From positions 1-64,000 of the forward strand of contig NZ_CABUOL010000004.1 in assembly GCF_902493215.1 (NCBI RefSeq): DNA of 64,000 bases, read 5' to 3'. A program made the position numbers and the translations under genes. This document shows, piece by piece, positions 33,957 through 43,935 of this stretch. Within the stretch, counting starts at the first letter, position 1, and each line of letters opens with the position of its first letter. The notes below the pieces were generated by a model, which was not told the DNA's origin, ran no database searches, and worked only from the letters and a program-made list of their open reading frames with translations. This DNA is from an uncultured Mediterranea sp. GTDB lineage: Bacteria; Bacteroidota; Bacteroidia; Bacteroidales; Bacteroidaceae.

Positions 33957-35270
33957 ATGAATAATATTATAGTATTAAAAAGATTTAGATTACCAATATT
34001 TGAATATTTCTATGTATTCATTATGATTATATATATGGCACAGTCCACTCCTGAAACAGGAAGAATGGTTGGCCTGATATCAGGGAATCCTATTCCATTC
34101 TTATTCCCTATAATTCTAACTTTCATATTATGCCAAAGGCATTCTATAACATTCAATAATAAATATCTACATCTTACACTAATAATATATGGAATATGGG
34201 CTATATGTTCACTTACTAAATATAATATCTTCAATACCAAAGAATTATCATATCATTTTTTTATGGTATATGCTATTATAATAGCCTATATACATAACCA
34301 AATTTTTGGTTATAAATTATTCCATATTTATGAGCACATACTAGTTTTGCTTTGCCGCATCGCTCTCATCGGCTGGCTCATAGCCATTTTAATTCCATCT
34401 ACAAATTCTTTTTTCAGATTATTTCCTGAAACAGGCTATGGGAACCATATTTTCTATATTTTCAATTGGATGGATCCAGCTAAGGGACAAATATATGCTG
34501 GTATATTACGAAACGCTGGTTGTTCATGGGAACCGGGTAGATTTGCAATCATGATAACTCTTGCTATATATTGCAATTTATGTAATAATGGAATTAAATT
34601 TAAACAGAATATAAACATCTGGATTTTACTTATAACACTAGCTACAACACAATCTACTACTGGTTATTGCATTTGCTTAATATCATATAGTATCTTTCTT
34701 GTAAAAAGATTCAATATTAAATACCTAACAATCACTATATTATTCTCTATATCTGCAATTTATGCAATTTCCCAAATTGATTTTATAGGGAATAAGATTT
34801 CTACTAAAATTAAAGAAGCCAATGATGTATCAAGATTAGAGGAAAGCTTTGCTTGGCAAGAAACCGTATTCAAAAAGGGTGAACAATCATATGCCATCGA
34901 CAGATTAGACGCTATGGTATTTGAATGGATGAATTTCAAGAATGATCCAATATTAGGATATGGTAGAAACACTGAACATTCCTATTTTTATAACAATCTA
35001 TCAACCAATTGTTCATTAGCTAATGGATTAATGGTTACTTTCAGCATGTACGGAATATTCCTAGGTTCCTTTTTCTTTTATATTCTTTTCTTATCCTCAA
35101 AAAAGATTGCTAAAGATAGTAACTATAGCAGGCCAATAGCTTTATTCATTCTAATATGCCTATCGGCTATCTCATACACAATTTTATCGATCCCTATTTT
35201 TACAACATTTTGGTTTTATGGTTTATTCTCTTCTAATATACATAAAGCCCATAAAATTAAATGCAACTAA
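33957..35270 (+). CDS. Wzy-like polysaccharide polymerase / O-antigen ligase family membrane protein
   Basis: 437 residues with about 10-12 membrane segments and a large periplasmic loop (about 290-340, MDPAKGQIYAG and GNKISTKIKEANDVS regions). The pattern WEPGRFAIMITLAIY (about residue 190) followed later by ILGYGRNTEHS (about 330) resembles the RxxxW / GxG features of Wzy and WaaL-type proteins. Polymerises repeat units in the periplasm. Placed between glycosyltransferase genes 2 bp after one and 26 bp before the next, exactly where a wzy is expected, since no other polymerase candidate is in the locus. Confidence 0.78.
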   Translation: MNNIIVLKRFRLPIFEYFYVFIMIIYMAQSTPETGRMVGLISGNPIPFLFPIILTFILCQRHSITFNNKYLHLTLIIYGIWAICSLTKYNIFNTKELSYHFFMVYAIIIAYIHNQIFGYKLFHIYEHILVLLCRIALIGWLIAILIPSTNSFFRLFPETGYGNHIFYIFNWMDPAKGQIYAGILRNAGCSWEPGRFAIMITLAIYCNLCNNGIKFKQNINIWILLITLATTQSTTGYCICLISYSIFLVKRFNIKYLTITILFSISAIYAISQIDFIGNKISTKIKEANDVSRLEESFAWQETVFKKGEQSYAIDRLDAMVFEWMNFKNDPILGYGRNTEHSYFYNNLSTNCSLANGLMVTFSMYGIFLGSFFFYILFLSSKKIAKDSNYSRPIALFILICLSAISYTILSIPIFTTFWFYGLFSSNIHKAHKIKCN

Positions 35271-35296
35271 ATTCGTATAATCACTAACTAATAATT

Positions 35297-36487
35297 ATGA
35301 AAATATTTTTTATAATAAAAAATCACTTTCCACATGGATTGGCAACCACAACCCGTGCAATTAATTATTGTAAAGGATTTATCGAAAACGGTATTGAATG
35401 TGAAGTTATTATACCTATTGCTTTTGAAAGATATGAAGAACAGACAATAAATAAGGAATACAAAGGAGTATATGAAGGAATTCCATTTCAATATATATCA
35501 AAGACACCTAAAAGAAGCAAGCACTTATTCTATCGCAAGATTAAAGATATTCTTGATTATGTAAAAACTCTTATCTACGTATATAAACATGTCACAGAGA
35601 AAGATATAGTTCTAGTATATGAAGGTGGAAATGTCTGGTTCAGATTCCTAGCTCAAACGGTTCATTGCAGAAAGAGCCATATCGTCATGGAATTAAATGA
35701 ACTACCCTTCGGTACTGGCATAGAAACAAATAAAACAAAGAAAAAGAGAGAATATATCCTAAAAAATATATTCCCACTGTACGATGGTTTCATCACCATT
35801 TCTGAAAACTTATCCAACCTAGTATTAAAATATTCTCCAAATTCAAAAATCCTCAAAGTACCTATTATTGTTGATTCATCTATTTCTGAATGTGTTAAAT
35901 CTATTTCAATTAATAGGCCATATTTATTTCATTCCGGTTCTTTATCAGAACAAAAAGATGGTATTATAGGTATGCTTGAGGCATTTGCAATTGCAAATAA
36001 AAAACTAAACTATCAATTAGATTACATATTAACTGGCTACCCCGAAAAGTCAAGAGACTATCATTTAATTACACATATCATAGACAAATACAAGTTGGCA
36101 GATTATATTCATTTTGTTGGATACCTAGCAAATGACGACCTTAGAGCATATCAAAAAAATTGCCTTGCCATGATTATAAACAAATACGATACTCAGCAAA
36201 ACAAATACTGTTTTTCAACAAAGTTAGGAGAATATTTATCCTTTGCCAAACCAATAATAATAACAGATATTGGTGAAGCAATGCATTATTTAAACGAAAC
36301 AAATTCATTTATTGTCAAGGCTGGATCGTCCCAAGAAATAGCTGAAAAAATAATCCACATTGTTCTAAACGAACAAGATGCAATTAATAAAGGAAAAGAA
36401 GGATATAAATTAGCCAAAGAAATTTTCAATTACAAATATCAAAGTAAGCGAATTATTCCTTTTTTTAAAACAATAATTGAATCATAA
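35297..36487 (+). CDS. Glycosyltransferase family 4
   Basis: 396 residues. N-terminal Rossmann-type start MKIFFIIKNHFPHGLATTTR, C-terminal donor domain with LFHSGSLSEQKDGIIGMLEA (about 212-231), YILTGYPEKS (about 248), IHFVGYLANDDLRAYQKNC (about 278) and YLSFAKPIIITDIGEA (about 313-328). Retaining GT-B enzyme adding a sugar to the undecaprenyl-linked repeat; donor and linkage unknown. Confidence 0.82.
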   Translation: MKIFFIIKNHFPHGLATTTRAINYCKGFIENGIECEVIIPIAFERYEEQTINKEYKGVYEGIPFQYISKTPKRSKHLFYRKIKDILDYVKTLIYVYKHVTEKDIVLVYEGGNVWFRFLAQTVHCRKSHIVMELNELPFGTGIETNKTKKKREYILKNIFPLYDGFITISENLSNLVLKYSPNSKILKVPIIVDSSISECVKSISINRPYLFHSGSLSEQKDGIIGMLEAFAIANKKLNYQLDYILTGYPEKSRDYHLITHIIDKYKLADYIHFVGYLANDDLRAYQKNCLAMIINKYDTQQNKYCFSTKLGEYLSFAKPIIITDIGEAMHYLNETNSFIVKAGSSQEIAEKIIHIVLNEQDAINKGKEGYKLAKEIFNYKYQSKRIIPFFKTIIES

Positions 36488-36545
36488 CATCAATTATTAT
36501 TTTTATAAAACACTTTTCAAACAATCAAATAACAAAGAAAGCTGT

Positions 36546-37622
36546 ATGAAAATAGTACATATTATTGATACCTTCAAAGGTGGCGGTATTGCAAATTTCT
36601 TATTATCGCTATTACCTGCTCAAGGTAGATTAGGACATAATATTACATGTATTATCGTGGAAAAATTCGACAATGAATATTGTTACAACCTATCCCAAAA
36701 ACTCAAAAAAAACAATGTAGAAATTATATGCCTAAACAAACTACAAGCCAACAAAATATCGCTCATTAGATCTTTACTAAAATGTCGGCGATTATTAAAA
36801 CATTTACATCCTGACATTGTAAACACTCATGGTCCAATGAGCCATTTCATAGGAGGATTCTCTACAATGTTCACAAACCTGTCACAATGTTGTACCATTC
36901 ATAGCGCTCCTGAAAAATGGGGGAAAGATATAAGATGGATTTGCTCTAATAAGCCACTTATCTTTTGTTCTAAAGCTGCATATGAAAACCGCGCGCAACA
37001 AAGTAACTGCATGATATCTATAGACAATGGAGTAGCTCCAGAATTAATACAAACTTCTTCCATTACAAATTTAAGATCCGAATTAAATCTACAAACAGAC
37101 GATAAAATTGTAGTGTTAGCAGGATCACTACGACCAGTCAAAAATTATGAATTCTTAAAAGATATTGTTGATGAATTAAACAATACATCCATACATTTCT
37201 GCATATGTGGAGGAAATTATGGTACAGGATATATTGATGCCGATACATTTAACGGCTATCCAACAATACATTGTATAGGACTTCGTTCTGATATGTCTGC
37301 TATAGAGAATGGGAGCGACTTATTCTTAAGTTGTTCCCTACGTGAAGGGTTACCAATCTCTGTACTTGAAGCTTATTTCAACGGAATACCTTGTGTTTTA
37401 TCACCAATTCCACAACACAAAGCTATTGCTCAAGACATAACAGCTTGTATCATCCCAGAAGATTTCACACCTAAAGCATTTGCAACAGCGATTCTAAAAT
37501 CATTGAAAAATCACGAAACTCACAATGAGATATATTTAAAAAGAAAAGCAAATATAAACAAATTTACAATAACCAATACCGCTAAACTATACATTAATTT
37601 TTACGAACAAATAAAGAAGTAA
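36546..37622 (+). CDS. Glycosyltransferase family 4
   Basis: 358 residues from MKIVHIIDTFKGGGIANFLL, a classic GT4 start. I chose ATG 36546 rather than 36477, which would add 23 residues (MNHNINYYFYK) before the first strand. Donor domain: VLAGSLRPVKNYEFLKDIVD (about 190-209), CICGGNYGTGYID (about 225), CSLREGLPISVLEAYFNGIP (about 272-291) with the E-x7-E motif complete. Cytoplasmic face of the inner membrane. The stop shares one base with the next start (TAATG). Confidence 0.85.
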   Translation: MKIVHIIDTFKGGGIANFLLSLLPAQGRLGHNITCIIVEKFDNEYCYNLSQKLKKNNVEIICLNKLQANKISLIRSLLKCRRLLKHLHPDIVNTHGPMSHFIGGFSTMFTNLSQCCTIHSAPEKWGKDIRWICSNKPLIFCSKAAYENRAQQSNCMISIDNGVAPELIQTSSITNLRSELNLQTDDKIVVLAGSLRPVKNYEFLKDIVDELNNTSIHFCICGGNYGTGYIDADTFNGYPTIHCIGLRSDMSAIENGSDLFLSCSLREGLPISVLEAYFNGIPCVLSPIPQHKAIAQDITACIIPEDFTPKAFATAILKSLKNHETHNEIYLKRKANINKFTITNTAKLYINFYEQIKK

Positions 37623-38887
37623 TGCATAACAATATATCCTATACACTAAAAAATGATTTATGCACAGGTTGTGGTATATGCAAAGGCGCCTGCCCATCAA
37701 ATGCAATCTCAATAATCACACAAAATGGAAGATTCCTTCCTAAGGTAGATACGGCATTATGCAAAAATGACAAAGGTTGTCACAGATGTATAGATACATG
37801 TCCTGGGATAGGTATTGATCTTACAAGAATAGCTCAAGAACAATTTACTAGTAATAGTACAAAATCGGATAAAATGATTGGCCGTTATTTGAAGTGTTTT
37901 GTCGGGCATAGTAACAACCAAGAAATCAGATACCACTGTGCTTCAGGAGGAATGACCAGTCAATTTTTAATATATTTGTTAAACAAAAAATATATTGATG
38001 GTGCAATAGTTACAGCATTTGACCCAAGCAATGAATTTTTAGTAAAAACATATATTGCGACCAATGAAAAAGAGGTTTTAGCAGCGAAAGGTAGTAAATA
38101 TTCTCCTGTTTCTTTTCATAATATCGTAACAGAAATAAAAAAAGCTCAAGGTAATCGATATGTAATTGTTGGATTACCATGTCATATACATGGCTTTAGA
38201 AAATTAGAATCTATAGATAGAAGGTTTAAAGAAAAAATAATTGGTTATTTTACAATCTTTTGTTCTTCTGGAAGAACTTTCAATTTAACAGATTATTTAT
38301 TTAGAGAAAGAAAAGTTGCTAAACAGAACTTGACTTATTTTTCATACCGAGATGAAGGTTGCCTTGGTTCAATGGTTATTCAAGAAAAAAATGGTAGAAA
38401 AATTGTAGACAAATATCAGAACTATTATCATCCGCTCAGAAGTTTCTTTATTCCGCGTAGATGCCTGTTCTGTATAGATCATTACGGAGAATTAGCAGAT
38501 ATATGTTTTGGTGATATCCACATAGAACCATATATACAAGACAAAATCGGAATCAACTCCATTATTGTAAGAAAACAACAATGGCTAGATTGGATATTAG
38601 AAGCCCAAAAAGAAGGATATATTGAAATACAAGAAATATCCTCTACTATCTTAAACAGTTCGCAAAAGATGTCTAACAAAAAGAAAGGACGAAATGGAGA
38701 ATTCATCAGTCTAAATAAAAGGTTTGGACGGGAAATACCCAAATATGATGTAAACTATTTAAAACCTGCCTCAATAAAGACAATATTCAACTATATACAA
38801 AATAGATGCCAGCAATTTATCGGTTGTCACAAATCATTATGGTGGTTAATAGCCCCTCTAAAAAAAGATACAAGTAACTTGAAATAA
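37622..38887 (+). CDS. Fe-S protein of the F420 hydrogenase/dehydrogenase beta-subunit family
   Basis: 421 residues. N-terminal ferredoxin region with CTGCGICKGACP (about 12-23) and a second cluster CHRCIDTCPG (about 56-65), so two [4Fe-4S] sites; then the FrhB N- and C-domains (HCASGGMTSQFLIYLL, about 107; VGLPCHIHGFRKL, about 183; FCIDHYGELADICFGDIHIE, about 285). Family members encoded in polysaccharide loci almost always stand beside a pyruvyl transferase, as here; they probably carry out a redox step on a flavin for the polysaccharide decoration, but the reaction has not been settled to my knowledge. Confidence 0.83.
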   Translation: MHNNISYTLKNDLCTGCGICKGACPSNAISIITQNGRFLPKVDTALCKNDKGCHRCIDTCPGIGIDLTRIAQEQFTSNSTKSDKMIGRYLKCFVGHSNNQEIRYHCASGGMTSQFLIYLLNKKYIDGAIVTAFDPSNEFLVKTYIATNEKEVLAAKGSKYSPVSFHNIVTEIKKAQGNRYVIVGLPCHIHGFRKLESIDRRFKEKIIGYFTIFCSSGRTFNLTDYLFRERKVAKQNLTYFSYRDEGCLGSMVIQEKNGRKIVDKYQNYYHPLRSFFIPRRCLFCIDHYGELADICFGDIHIEPYIQDKIGINSIIVRKQQWLDWILEAQKEGYIEIQEISSTILNSSQKMSNKKKGRNGEFISLNKRFGREIPKYDVNYLKPASIKTIFNYIQNRCQQFIGCHKSLWWLIAPLKKDTSNLK

Positions 38888-38894
38888 TTAAAGT

Positions 38895-40067
38895 ATGATC
38901 AAAATAGGTTGCGTAATAGCGTACAATGATAATCATAATAATTACGGCACATCCCTACAAGGGTATGCAATGTTAAAGAAAATCCAAGATTTAGGATACT
39001 CTTGCGAAGTAATACGTTACATCAAGAAACTTTCTTATAAACAAAAAATACAATATATCATAAATGCTATCCGGGCTGGAGAAACTAAAAATATCATCGC
39101 CCGTATTACAAAAAAAAATAATTTACGAAAACATCCTCAATATGCAGAAGGCATAAAGCAACGAACCAAAGTAGTAAACAAATACAAAGAGATCAAAATT
39201 ATCCCCTATTTTCACAAGTTCATTGGATTTCAGGCATTACAGGAAGGAACAAAAATATACGATGCCATTGTAGTAGGGAGCGACCAAGTTTGGTCCCCAT
39301 TAAGCCTTCCCAATAAATTTTTCAATTTACTATTTGTCGACAAGAATATACCTAAAATAGCATATGCGAGCAGCTTTGGAGTTAGTGAAATTCCAACCTT
39401 TCAAAAAAAAGCTACCGGCAAATACTTAGACAGATTCCAAGTGATAGGTGTCCGAGAACAAAGAGGAAAAGAAATTGTAGAATCACTTTCTCACAAAAAA
39501 GCTCAAGTAGTTGCAGATCCTACATTGCTTCTCGACAGAAAAGAATGGGAAAAGGAAATTAGAGAATCAAAAAAACTTGAATCACAACCATTTATCTTTT
39601 GCTATTTTTTGGGGAATAATCCCAATGCAAGAAAAGCGGCTAACGAATTAAAAGAAAAAACCGGATATAAGATTATAACAATCCGGCACATGGATGAATA
39701 TGTTCCCGAAGATGAGTTTTTTGGAGACGAGGCACCTTACGACATTGACCCCAATGACTTTATAGCATTGATCAGTCAAGCGGCCTATGTTTGTACAGAC
39801 TCTTTCCATTGCACAGTATTTTCTATCATTTTCGAAAAACAATTTATGACCTTCTACCGATTTGCCATAGGTAGTAAAACTGCTAGAAATTCCAGGATTG
39901 ACAGCCTATTTGCTGTACTGGGAATTAACAGAGAAAGAATTTATTCAAATGAAATATGTGAAACCATTAATCACCCAATAGATTATATTTCCGTAAATCA
40001 ACGCTTATCTCAACTAAGAGAAGAATCTATAAAATTCTTGACTAATGCTTTAAAATATAAATCATGA
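38895..40067 (+). CDS. Polysaccharide pyruvyl transferase family protein
   Basis: 390 residues with the CsaB/PvT layout: NNYGTSLQGYAMLKKI at the N terminus (about 17-32), AIVVGSDQVWSPLSLP (about 130-145), IAYASSFGVSEI (about 155), GVREQRGKEIVESL (about 190), VADPTLLLDRKEWE (about 205-218) and VCTDSFHCTVFSIIFEKQF (about 297-315) in the C-terminal domain, which holds the PEP-binding histidine. Would add a pyruvate ketal to a sugar of the repeat, giving a negative charge. Seven bases after the Fe-S gene; stop overlaps the next gene (ATGATTA). Confidence 0.87.
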   Translation: MIKIGCVIAYNDNHNNYGTSLQGYAMLKKIQDLGYSCEVIRYIKKLSYKQKIQYIINAIRAGETKNIIARITKKNNLRKHPQYAEGIKQRTKVVNKYKEIKIIPYFHKFIGFQALQEGTKIYDAIVVGSDQVWSPLSLPNKFFNLLFVDKNIPKIAYASSFGVSEIPTFQKKATGKYLDRFQVIGVREQRGKEIVESLSHKKAQVVADPTLLLDRKEWEKEIRESKKLESQPFIFCYFLGNNPNARKAANELKEKTGYKIITIRHMDEYVPEDEFFGDEAPYDIDPNDFIALISQAAYVCTDSFHCTVFSIIFEKQFMTFYRFAIGSKTARNSRIDSLFAVLGINRERIYSNEICETINHPIDYISVNQRLSQLREESIKFLTNALKYKS

Positions 40068-41137
40068 TTAATAAACAAATCAGTAATGCCGTTCTAATGA
40101 TTGGTGTGTATTATAAAAACAATGCACCCGGAGGAATGGCAGCGGTCATTCAATACTACAAAAAATATTTTGAACAGCTAAATTATGTAGCTTCATGGAA
40201 GTTAGGAAGCAAGTTCACCAAAATTCGATTTTTCATTATTTCATTCGTACAAGTCCTTGTACAACTCATTGTAAATAGAAAGATAAAAATTGTTCATATT
40301 CATTCTGCAGCAGACCAATCATTTTGGAGAAAATCCATATTCATCAAACTGTCCAAGCTATTTAAAAAGAAAGTCATATTACATATACACGCTTCTCGAT
40401 TTAAAGACTTTTTCAACGAAAGCAACAAAAAACAAAAAATCATTTCCAATATATTAATGGCCGATACTGTAATAGTACTTTCAAAATCATGGAAAGATTG
40501 GTTCACACAAATCGGAATCCCAGCCAATAAAATAATTGTACTTAATAACATCGTCGATTATCCACTTATTTGCAACAGCGATAATTCAGACAAAAAAATC
40601 AAGATGTTATTTCTTGGCGAATTAGGAGATCGAAAAGGGGTTTTCGATGCGTTAAAAGCTCTATCAATAAGTCCTAAAGAGTATTTGAACAAATTATCTT
40701 TTAGAATAGGCGGAAATAAAAATGAAGAAAAACTGAAGAATTACATTACAGAGCATCAACTATCTTCATTCGTCAGTTTTGAAGGATGGGTTGCTAATAA
40801 GAAAAAAGAAGAGCTACTCAATTGGGCTAACCTATTTATATTACCGTCATATAATGAAGGATTACCAATATCTATTCTTGAGGCAATGAGTTATGGTTGT
40901 GCAATTATTTCAACACCAGTAGGAGGGATACCAGAAGTATTACATGACCACACAAATGGTATTATTGTCCAGCCGGGTGATATTAACTGCATTAAGAATG
41001 CAATAGATTTCTTTGTTAACAACCCCGAAATATGTCAAGATTATGGACAAAAAAGCAAAGATTTTGTAAAACCATTCTTACCCGACAGTGTAATAAATGA
41101 ATTAAACAGCATATATAAACAATTATTAAACAAATAG
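40064..41137 (+). CDS. Glycosyltransferase family 4
   Basis: 357 residues. Starts with NAPGGMAAVIQYYKKYF, an acceptor-side GG loop; then HIHSAADQSFWRKS, LHIHASRFKDFF; donor domain with MLFLGELGDRKGVFDALKAL (about 185-204), VSFEGWVANKKKEELLNWA (about 240), LPSYNEGLPISILEAMSYG (about 263-281) with complete E-x7-E, and TPVGGIPEVLHD. Cytoplasmic GT-B retaining enzyme; sugar unknown. Overlaps the preceding gene by four bases. Confidence 0.88.
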   Translation: MINKQISNAVLMIGVYYKNNAPGGMAAVIQYYKKYFEQLNYVASWKLGSKFTKIRFFIISFVQVLVQLIVNRKIKIVHIHSAADQSFWRKSIFIKLSKLFKKKVILHIHASRFKDFFNESNKKQKIISNILMADTVIVLSKSWKDWFTQIGIPANKIIVLNNIVDYPLICNSDNSDKKIKMLFLGELGDRKGVFDALKALSISPKEYLNKLSFRIGGNKNEEKLKNYITEHQLSSFVSFEGWVANKKKEELLNWANLFILPSYNEGLPISILEAMSYGCAIISTPVGGIPEVLHDHTNGIIVQPGDINCIKNAIDFFVNNPEICQDYGQKSKDFVKPFLPDSVINELNSIYKQLLNK

Positions 41138-41146
41138 GTTTATCAT

Positions 41147-41617
41147 ATGAAGAAAGAAAAAAAAATAAAGATTTGCCTTACATGTAATAGTGGTGGACAT
41201 TTCCAGCAACTTAAACTTGCATTAAAATATGTACCACTTGAGAACTACGAATCGTATTGGATTACAGATAAGGCTAAAAATCTGCAAAAGACTCTCAAGG
41301 GAGAAAAACATTATGCCTTTATAAAACCAGCATTGAATAGAATCTACTGGATTATCAATGCCTTACAATCTCTTTGGGTATTATTCAAAGAAAAACCAGA
41401 CATAATTATTTCTACAGGAGCAGGAGTTTCTTTTCCGACTATGTATTTCGGAAAAAAAATCTTCAAAAGTAAAATCATCTTTATTTGTTCTGCAGCCAAT
41501 GTAACAAAACCTTCCAGAGTTCCTTATAAGGTGTATCCTATAAGTGATTTATTTTTAGTACAATGGCCAGAATTAAAAGAAATATTCCCTAATGCTATTT
41601 ATATTGGTGTCTTATGA
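41147..41617 (+). CDS. Alg14-like membrane anchor subunit (PssD/CpsF type)
   Basis: 156 residues. Opens KKIKICLTCNSGGHFQQLKL, the Alg14 signature around the GGH loop, then YWIINALQSLWVLFKEKPDI with a hydrophobic helix and STGAGVSFPTMYFGKKI (about 84-100). Alg14-like proteins recruit the catalytic Alg13-like subunit to the membrane to form a two-protein glycosyltransferase (GT28 split). The next gene is the partner and overlaps by four bases. Confidence 0.87.
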   Translation: MKKEKKIKICLTCNSGGHFQQLKLALKYVPLENYESYWITDKAKNLQKTLKGEKHYAFIKPALNRIYWIINALQSLWVLFKEKPDIIISTGAGVSFPTMYFGKKIFKSKIIFICSAANVTKPSRVPYKVYPISDLFLVQWPELKEIFPNAIYIGVL

Positions 41618-42081
41618 TATTAGTAACAGTCGGAACACATAACCAAGCTTTTGATCGATTGATTAAAGCAGCTGATAATTACGCAGCGACAACAGATGAA
41701 AAAATTATTATCCAAAAAGGTTGTTCTTCCTATTCATGTATTCATGCTGAATCTTTTGATTATTGTTCAAAAGAAGAAATGTCTAAACTTATAGAAGCCG
41801 CAAGTATTATAATTATGCAGGGAGGATGGGGAGCTATGTGTGAAGCCATTGATAGGAAAAAAAGTATTATAGCAGTTCCTAGAATTGAAGGTATAGAACA
41901 TATCCATGACCAGGAACAAGTTGTTCGCAAATTAGAATCATTAGGTTGCGTAATTGGTGTATATGACATAAACAAACTGCCCGAAGCTATACAAAAAGCA
42001 AAAACATTCCATTTTGCACCTCTTCAAAGAGGAAATGCCTTTATAATTAATGAAACCATTAACAAATGGTTTCCAAGATAA
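41614..42081 (+). CDS. Alg13-like catalytic subunit (PssE/CpsG type)
   Basis: 155 residues, corresponding to the C-terminal half of GT28 enzymes: ILVTVGTHNQAFDRLIKAAD at the start, IIIQKGCSSY, AASIIIMQGGWGAMCEAI (about 62-79, the donor-binding GG segment) and AVPRIEGIEHIHDQEQVVRKL. Inverting transferase acting with the Alg14-like protein; homologues in streptococci add galactose or glucose to the first lipid-linked sugar. Start overlaps the preceding stop (ATGA). Confidence 0.87.
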   Translation: MILVTVGTHNQAFDRLIKAADNYAATTDEKIIIQKGCSSYSCIHAESFDYCSKEEMSKLIEAASIIIMQGGWGAMCEAIDRKKSIIAVPRIEGIEHIHDQEQVVRKLESLGCVIGVYDINKLPEAIQKAKTFHFAPLQRGNAFIINETINKWFPR

Positions 42082-42103
42082 TTAAATTTTTATATATATC
42101 ATC

Positions 42104-43093
42104 ATGGAAAAAATTTTAGTTACAGGTGGTTCAGGCTTTATTGGAACAAACCTTATTGAATACTTAATAAATAACACCCAGCTAGAAATTTTAAGTATAG
42201 ATATAGTTAATCCCAAAATAAAACGGCATGAAAAGTTTTGGAAAAGAATAGACCTGACAAACAGCTCTTTATTATCTAAAACAATACAAGATTTCAAACC
42301 AGATTACGTTATCCACTTAGGAGCTCGTACCGATTTAAGAGGAGAAAAAATATCTGATTACAATGCTAACATCCAAGGAGTATCCAATCTATTAGATGCT
42401 CTTGAAAACATCCCCAACTTAAAACGTGCTATATTCACATCTTCAATGTATGTATGTGAACCTGGATACATGCCTAAAAACTCGGAAGACTATGCACCAC
42501 ATACTCTATACGGAAAGAGTAAAGTTGAGACTGAAAAAATAATCAAAAGTAGAAATCCTCAATATACATGGTCTATCGTCAGACCAACTTCTATATGGGG
42601 ACCTTGGTTTGGTGAACCATATGACAAGTTTTTCTGTATAGTTCTAAACCATATGTATTTTCATATGGGAAAACGTGCATGTAAAAAAACATATGGATAT
42701 ATAGATAATTTTATCTATCAAGTAATGTCCATCTTACAAGCTCCTCAAGAACAAGTTGCAAAAGAAGTTTTCTACTTAGGAGATTATATTCCCTATGATA
42801 TAACAGAATGGGCGAATGAAATAGGCCACTATGCCCATATTAAAATCCCTCATGTTCCTTTTTTCTGTTTTGTTATTATGGGGTGGTTTGGAGATTTTCT
42901 CAAGAAAATAGGAATAACCTTTCCTATGACAAGTTTCAGATTACATAATATGACAACAGACAATGTGCATAATCTGGATAAAATTAAGGCTATAGCGCCC
43001 AATTTACCGGTAGAGCGTATAAAAGGAACAGAAATCACTATTAATTGGATTAAGAATGTAGAAAAGGAACTACACAAGAGTAAAAGACAATGA
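42104..43093 (+). CDS. NAD-dependent sugar epimerase/dehydratase (extended SDR)
   Basis: 329 residues with the Rossmann motif VTGGSGFIGTNLIEYL (about 6-21), a catalytic tyrosine/lysine pair YGKSK (about 143-147) and SIVRPTSIWGPW (about 165). Acts on a nucleotide-activated sugar or on the final sugar. Substrate uncertain: the protein has an unusual MGWFGDFLKKIGITFPM insert in the C-terminal part and lacks the usual RPxxGEG-type region. Overlaps the next gene by four bases. Confidence 0.82.
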   Translation: MEKILVTGGSGFIGTNLIEYLINNTQLEILSIDIVNPKIKRHEKFWKRIDLTNSSLLSKTIQDFKPDYVIHLGARTDLRGEKISDYNANIQGVSNLLDALENIPNLKRAIFTSSMYVCEPGYMPKNSEDYAPHTLYGKSKVETEKIIKSRNPQYTWSIVRPTSIWGPWFGEPYDKFFCIVLNHMYFHMGKRACKKTYGYIDNFIYQVMSILQAPQEQVAKEVFYLGDYIPYDITEWANEIGHYAHIKIPHVPFFCFVIMGWFGDFLKKIGITFPMTSFRLHNMTTDNVHNLDKIKAIAPNLPVERIKGTEITINWIKNVEKELHKSKRQ

Positions 43094-43848
43094 AAGTTTC
43101 CATAATTACATCCTGTTTTAATCGCGAAAAAACTATTGCACAGGCTATAGAAAGTGTTTTGTCACAAGATTACCCAAACATCGAATACATCGTTGTAGAT
43201 GGAGCCAGCAAAGACAATACCTTGGCAATAATCAACCGGTACAGAGGACGTATCTCTCATATAATTTCCGAACCAGACAATGGAATGTATGAGGGAATAA
43301 ATAAAGGAATTCGCGCAGCAACAGGTGATATCATAGGGTTACTGCATTCAGACGACTTCCTGTTTTCTACCAATACTATCAGCCGTATCGTAAAGCGATT
43401 TGAAGAGACTCAGGCCGACTTCATATATGGTAATGGGTTATTCGTGGATTCTGACAATACTGATAAGGTTGTAAGAAACTGGATGGGAGGAAAGTACAGC
43501 AAATGGAAAGTGCGTCATGGATGGTTACCTCTACATCCTACTTGCTATATCAGAAAGTCGTGTATGGACAAGTGGGGGCTTTATGATGAAAGTTATAAAA
43601 TTGCCGCCGACTCGGATTTCTTATTCCGTTATCTTTATGAAGCAGACTTGAAAGTAGAATACTTGAATGAGTATATCGTGAGAATGAGAATGGGAGGATT
43701 GAGTACAGACAGCAAACGGAGAAAGATGATGTGGGAAGAGGACATACGAATGTACAAAAGTCATGGTATGCCCCCTACCCTAACCAAACTTGAAAAAATG
43801 GCATGGAAAGTGCCGCAGTTCATTTCAGCCAAACTGAAAAGATTTTAA
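43090..43848 (+). CDS. Glycosyltransferase family 2
   Basis: 252 residues, GT-A fold: SIITSCFNREKTIAQAIESV (residues 4-23), YIVVDGASKDNT (about 35-46) and the metal-binding DxD-equivalent LLHSDDFLF (about 85-93), then WMGGKYSKWKVRHGWLPLHP and the acceptor-side AADSDFLFRYL (about 175-185). Typical of WcaA-like capsule transferases. Last transferase of the glycan operon; after it 87 bp of spacer precede ugd and the GC content jumps up. Confidence 0.88.
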   Translation: MKVSIITSCFNREKTIAQAIESVLSQDYPNIEYIVVDGASKDNTLAIINRYRGRISHIISEPDNGMYEGINKGIRAATGDIIGLLHSDDFLFSTNTISRIVKRFEETQADFIYGNGLFVDSDNTDKVVRNWMGGKYSKWKVRHGWLPLHPTCYIRKSCMDKWGLYDESYKIAADSDFLFRYLYEADLKVEYLNEYIVRMRMGGLSTDSKRRKMMWEEDIRMYKSHGMPPTLTKLEKMAWKVPQFISAKLKRF

Positions 43849-43935
43849 ATATGGATTTCATGAAGCAGGTATTATGAATCCTGTAATCCCATTTTTCGGA
43901 AATTTATTATTACGCTGATTATACAAAGAAATAAA

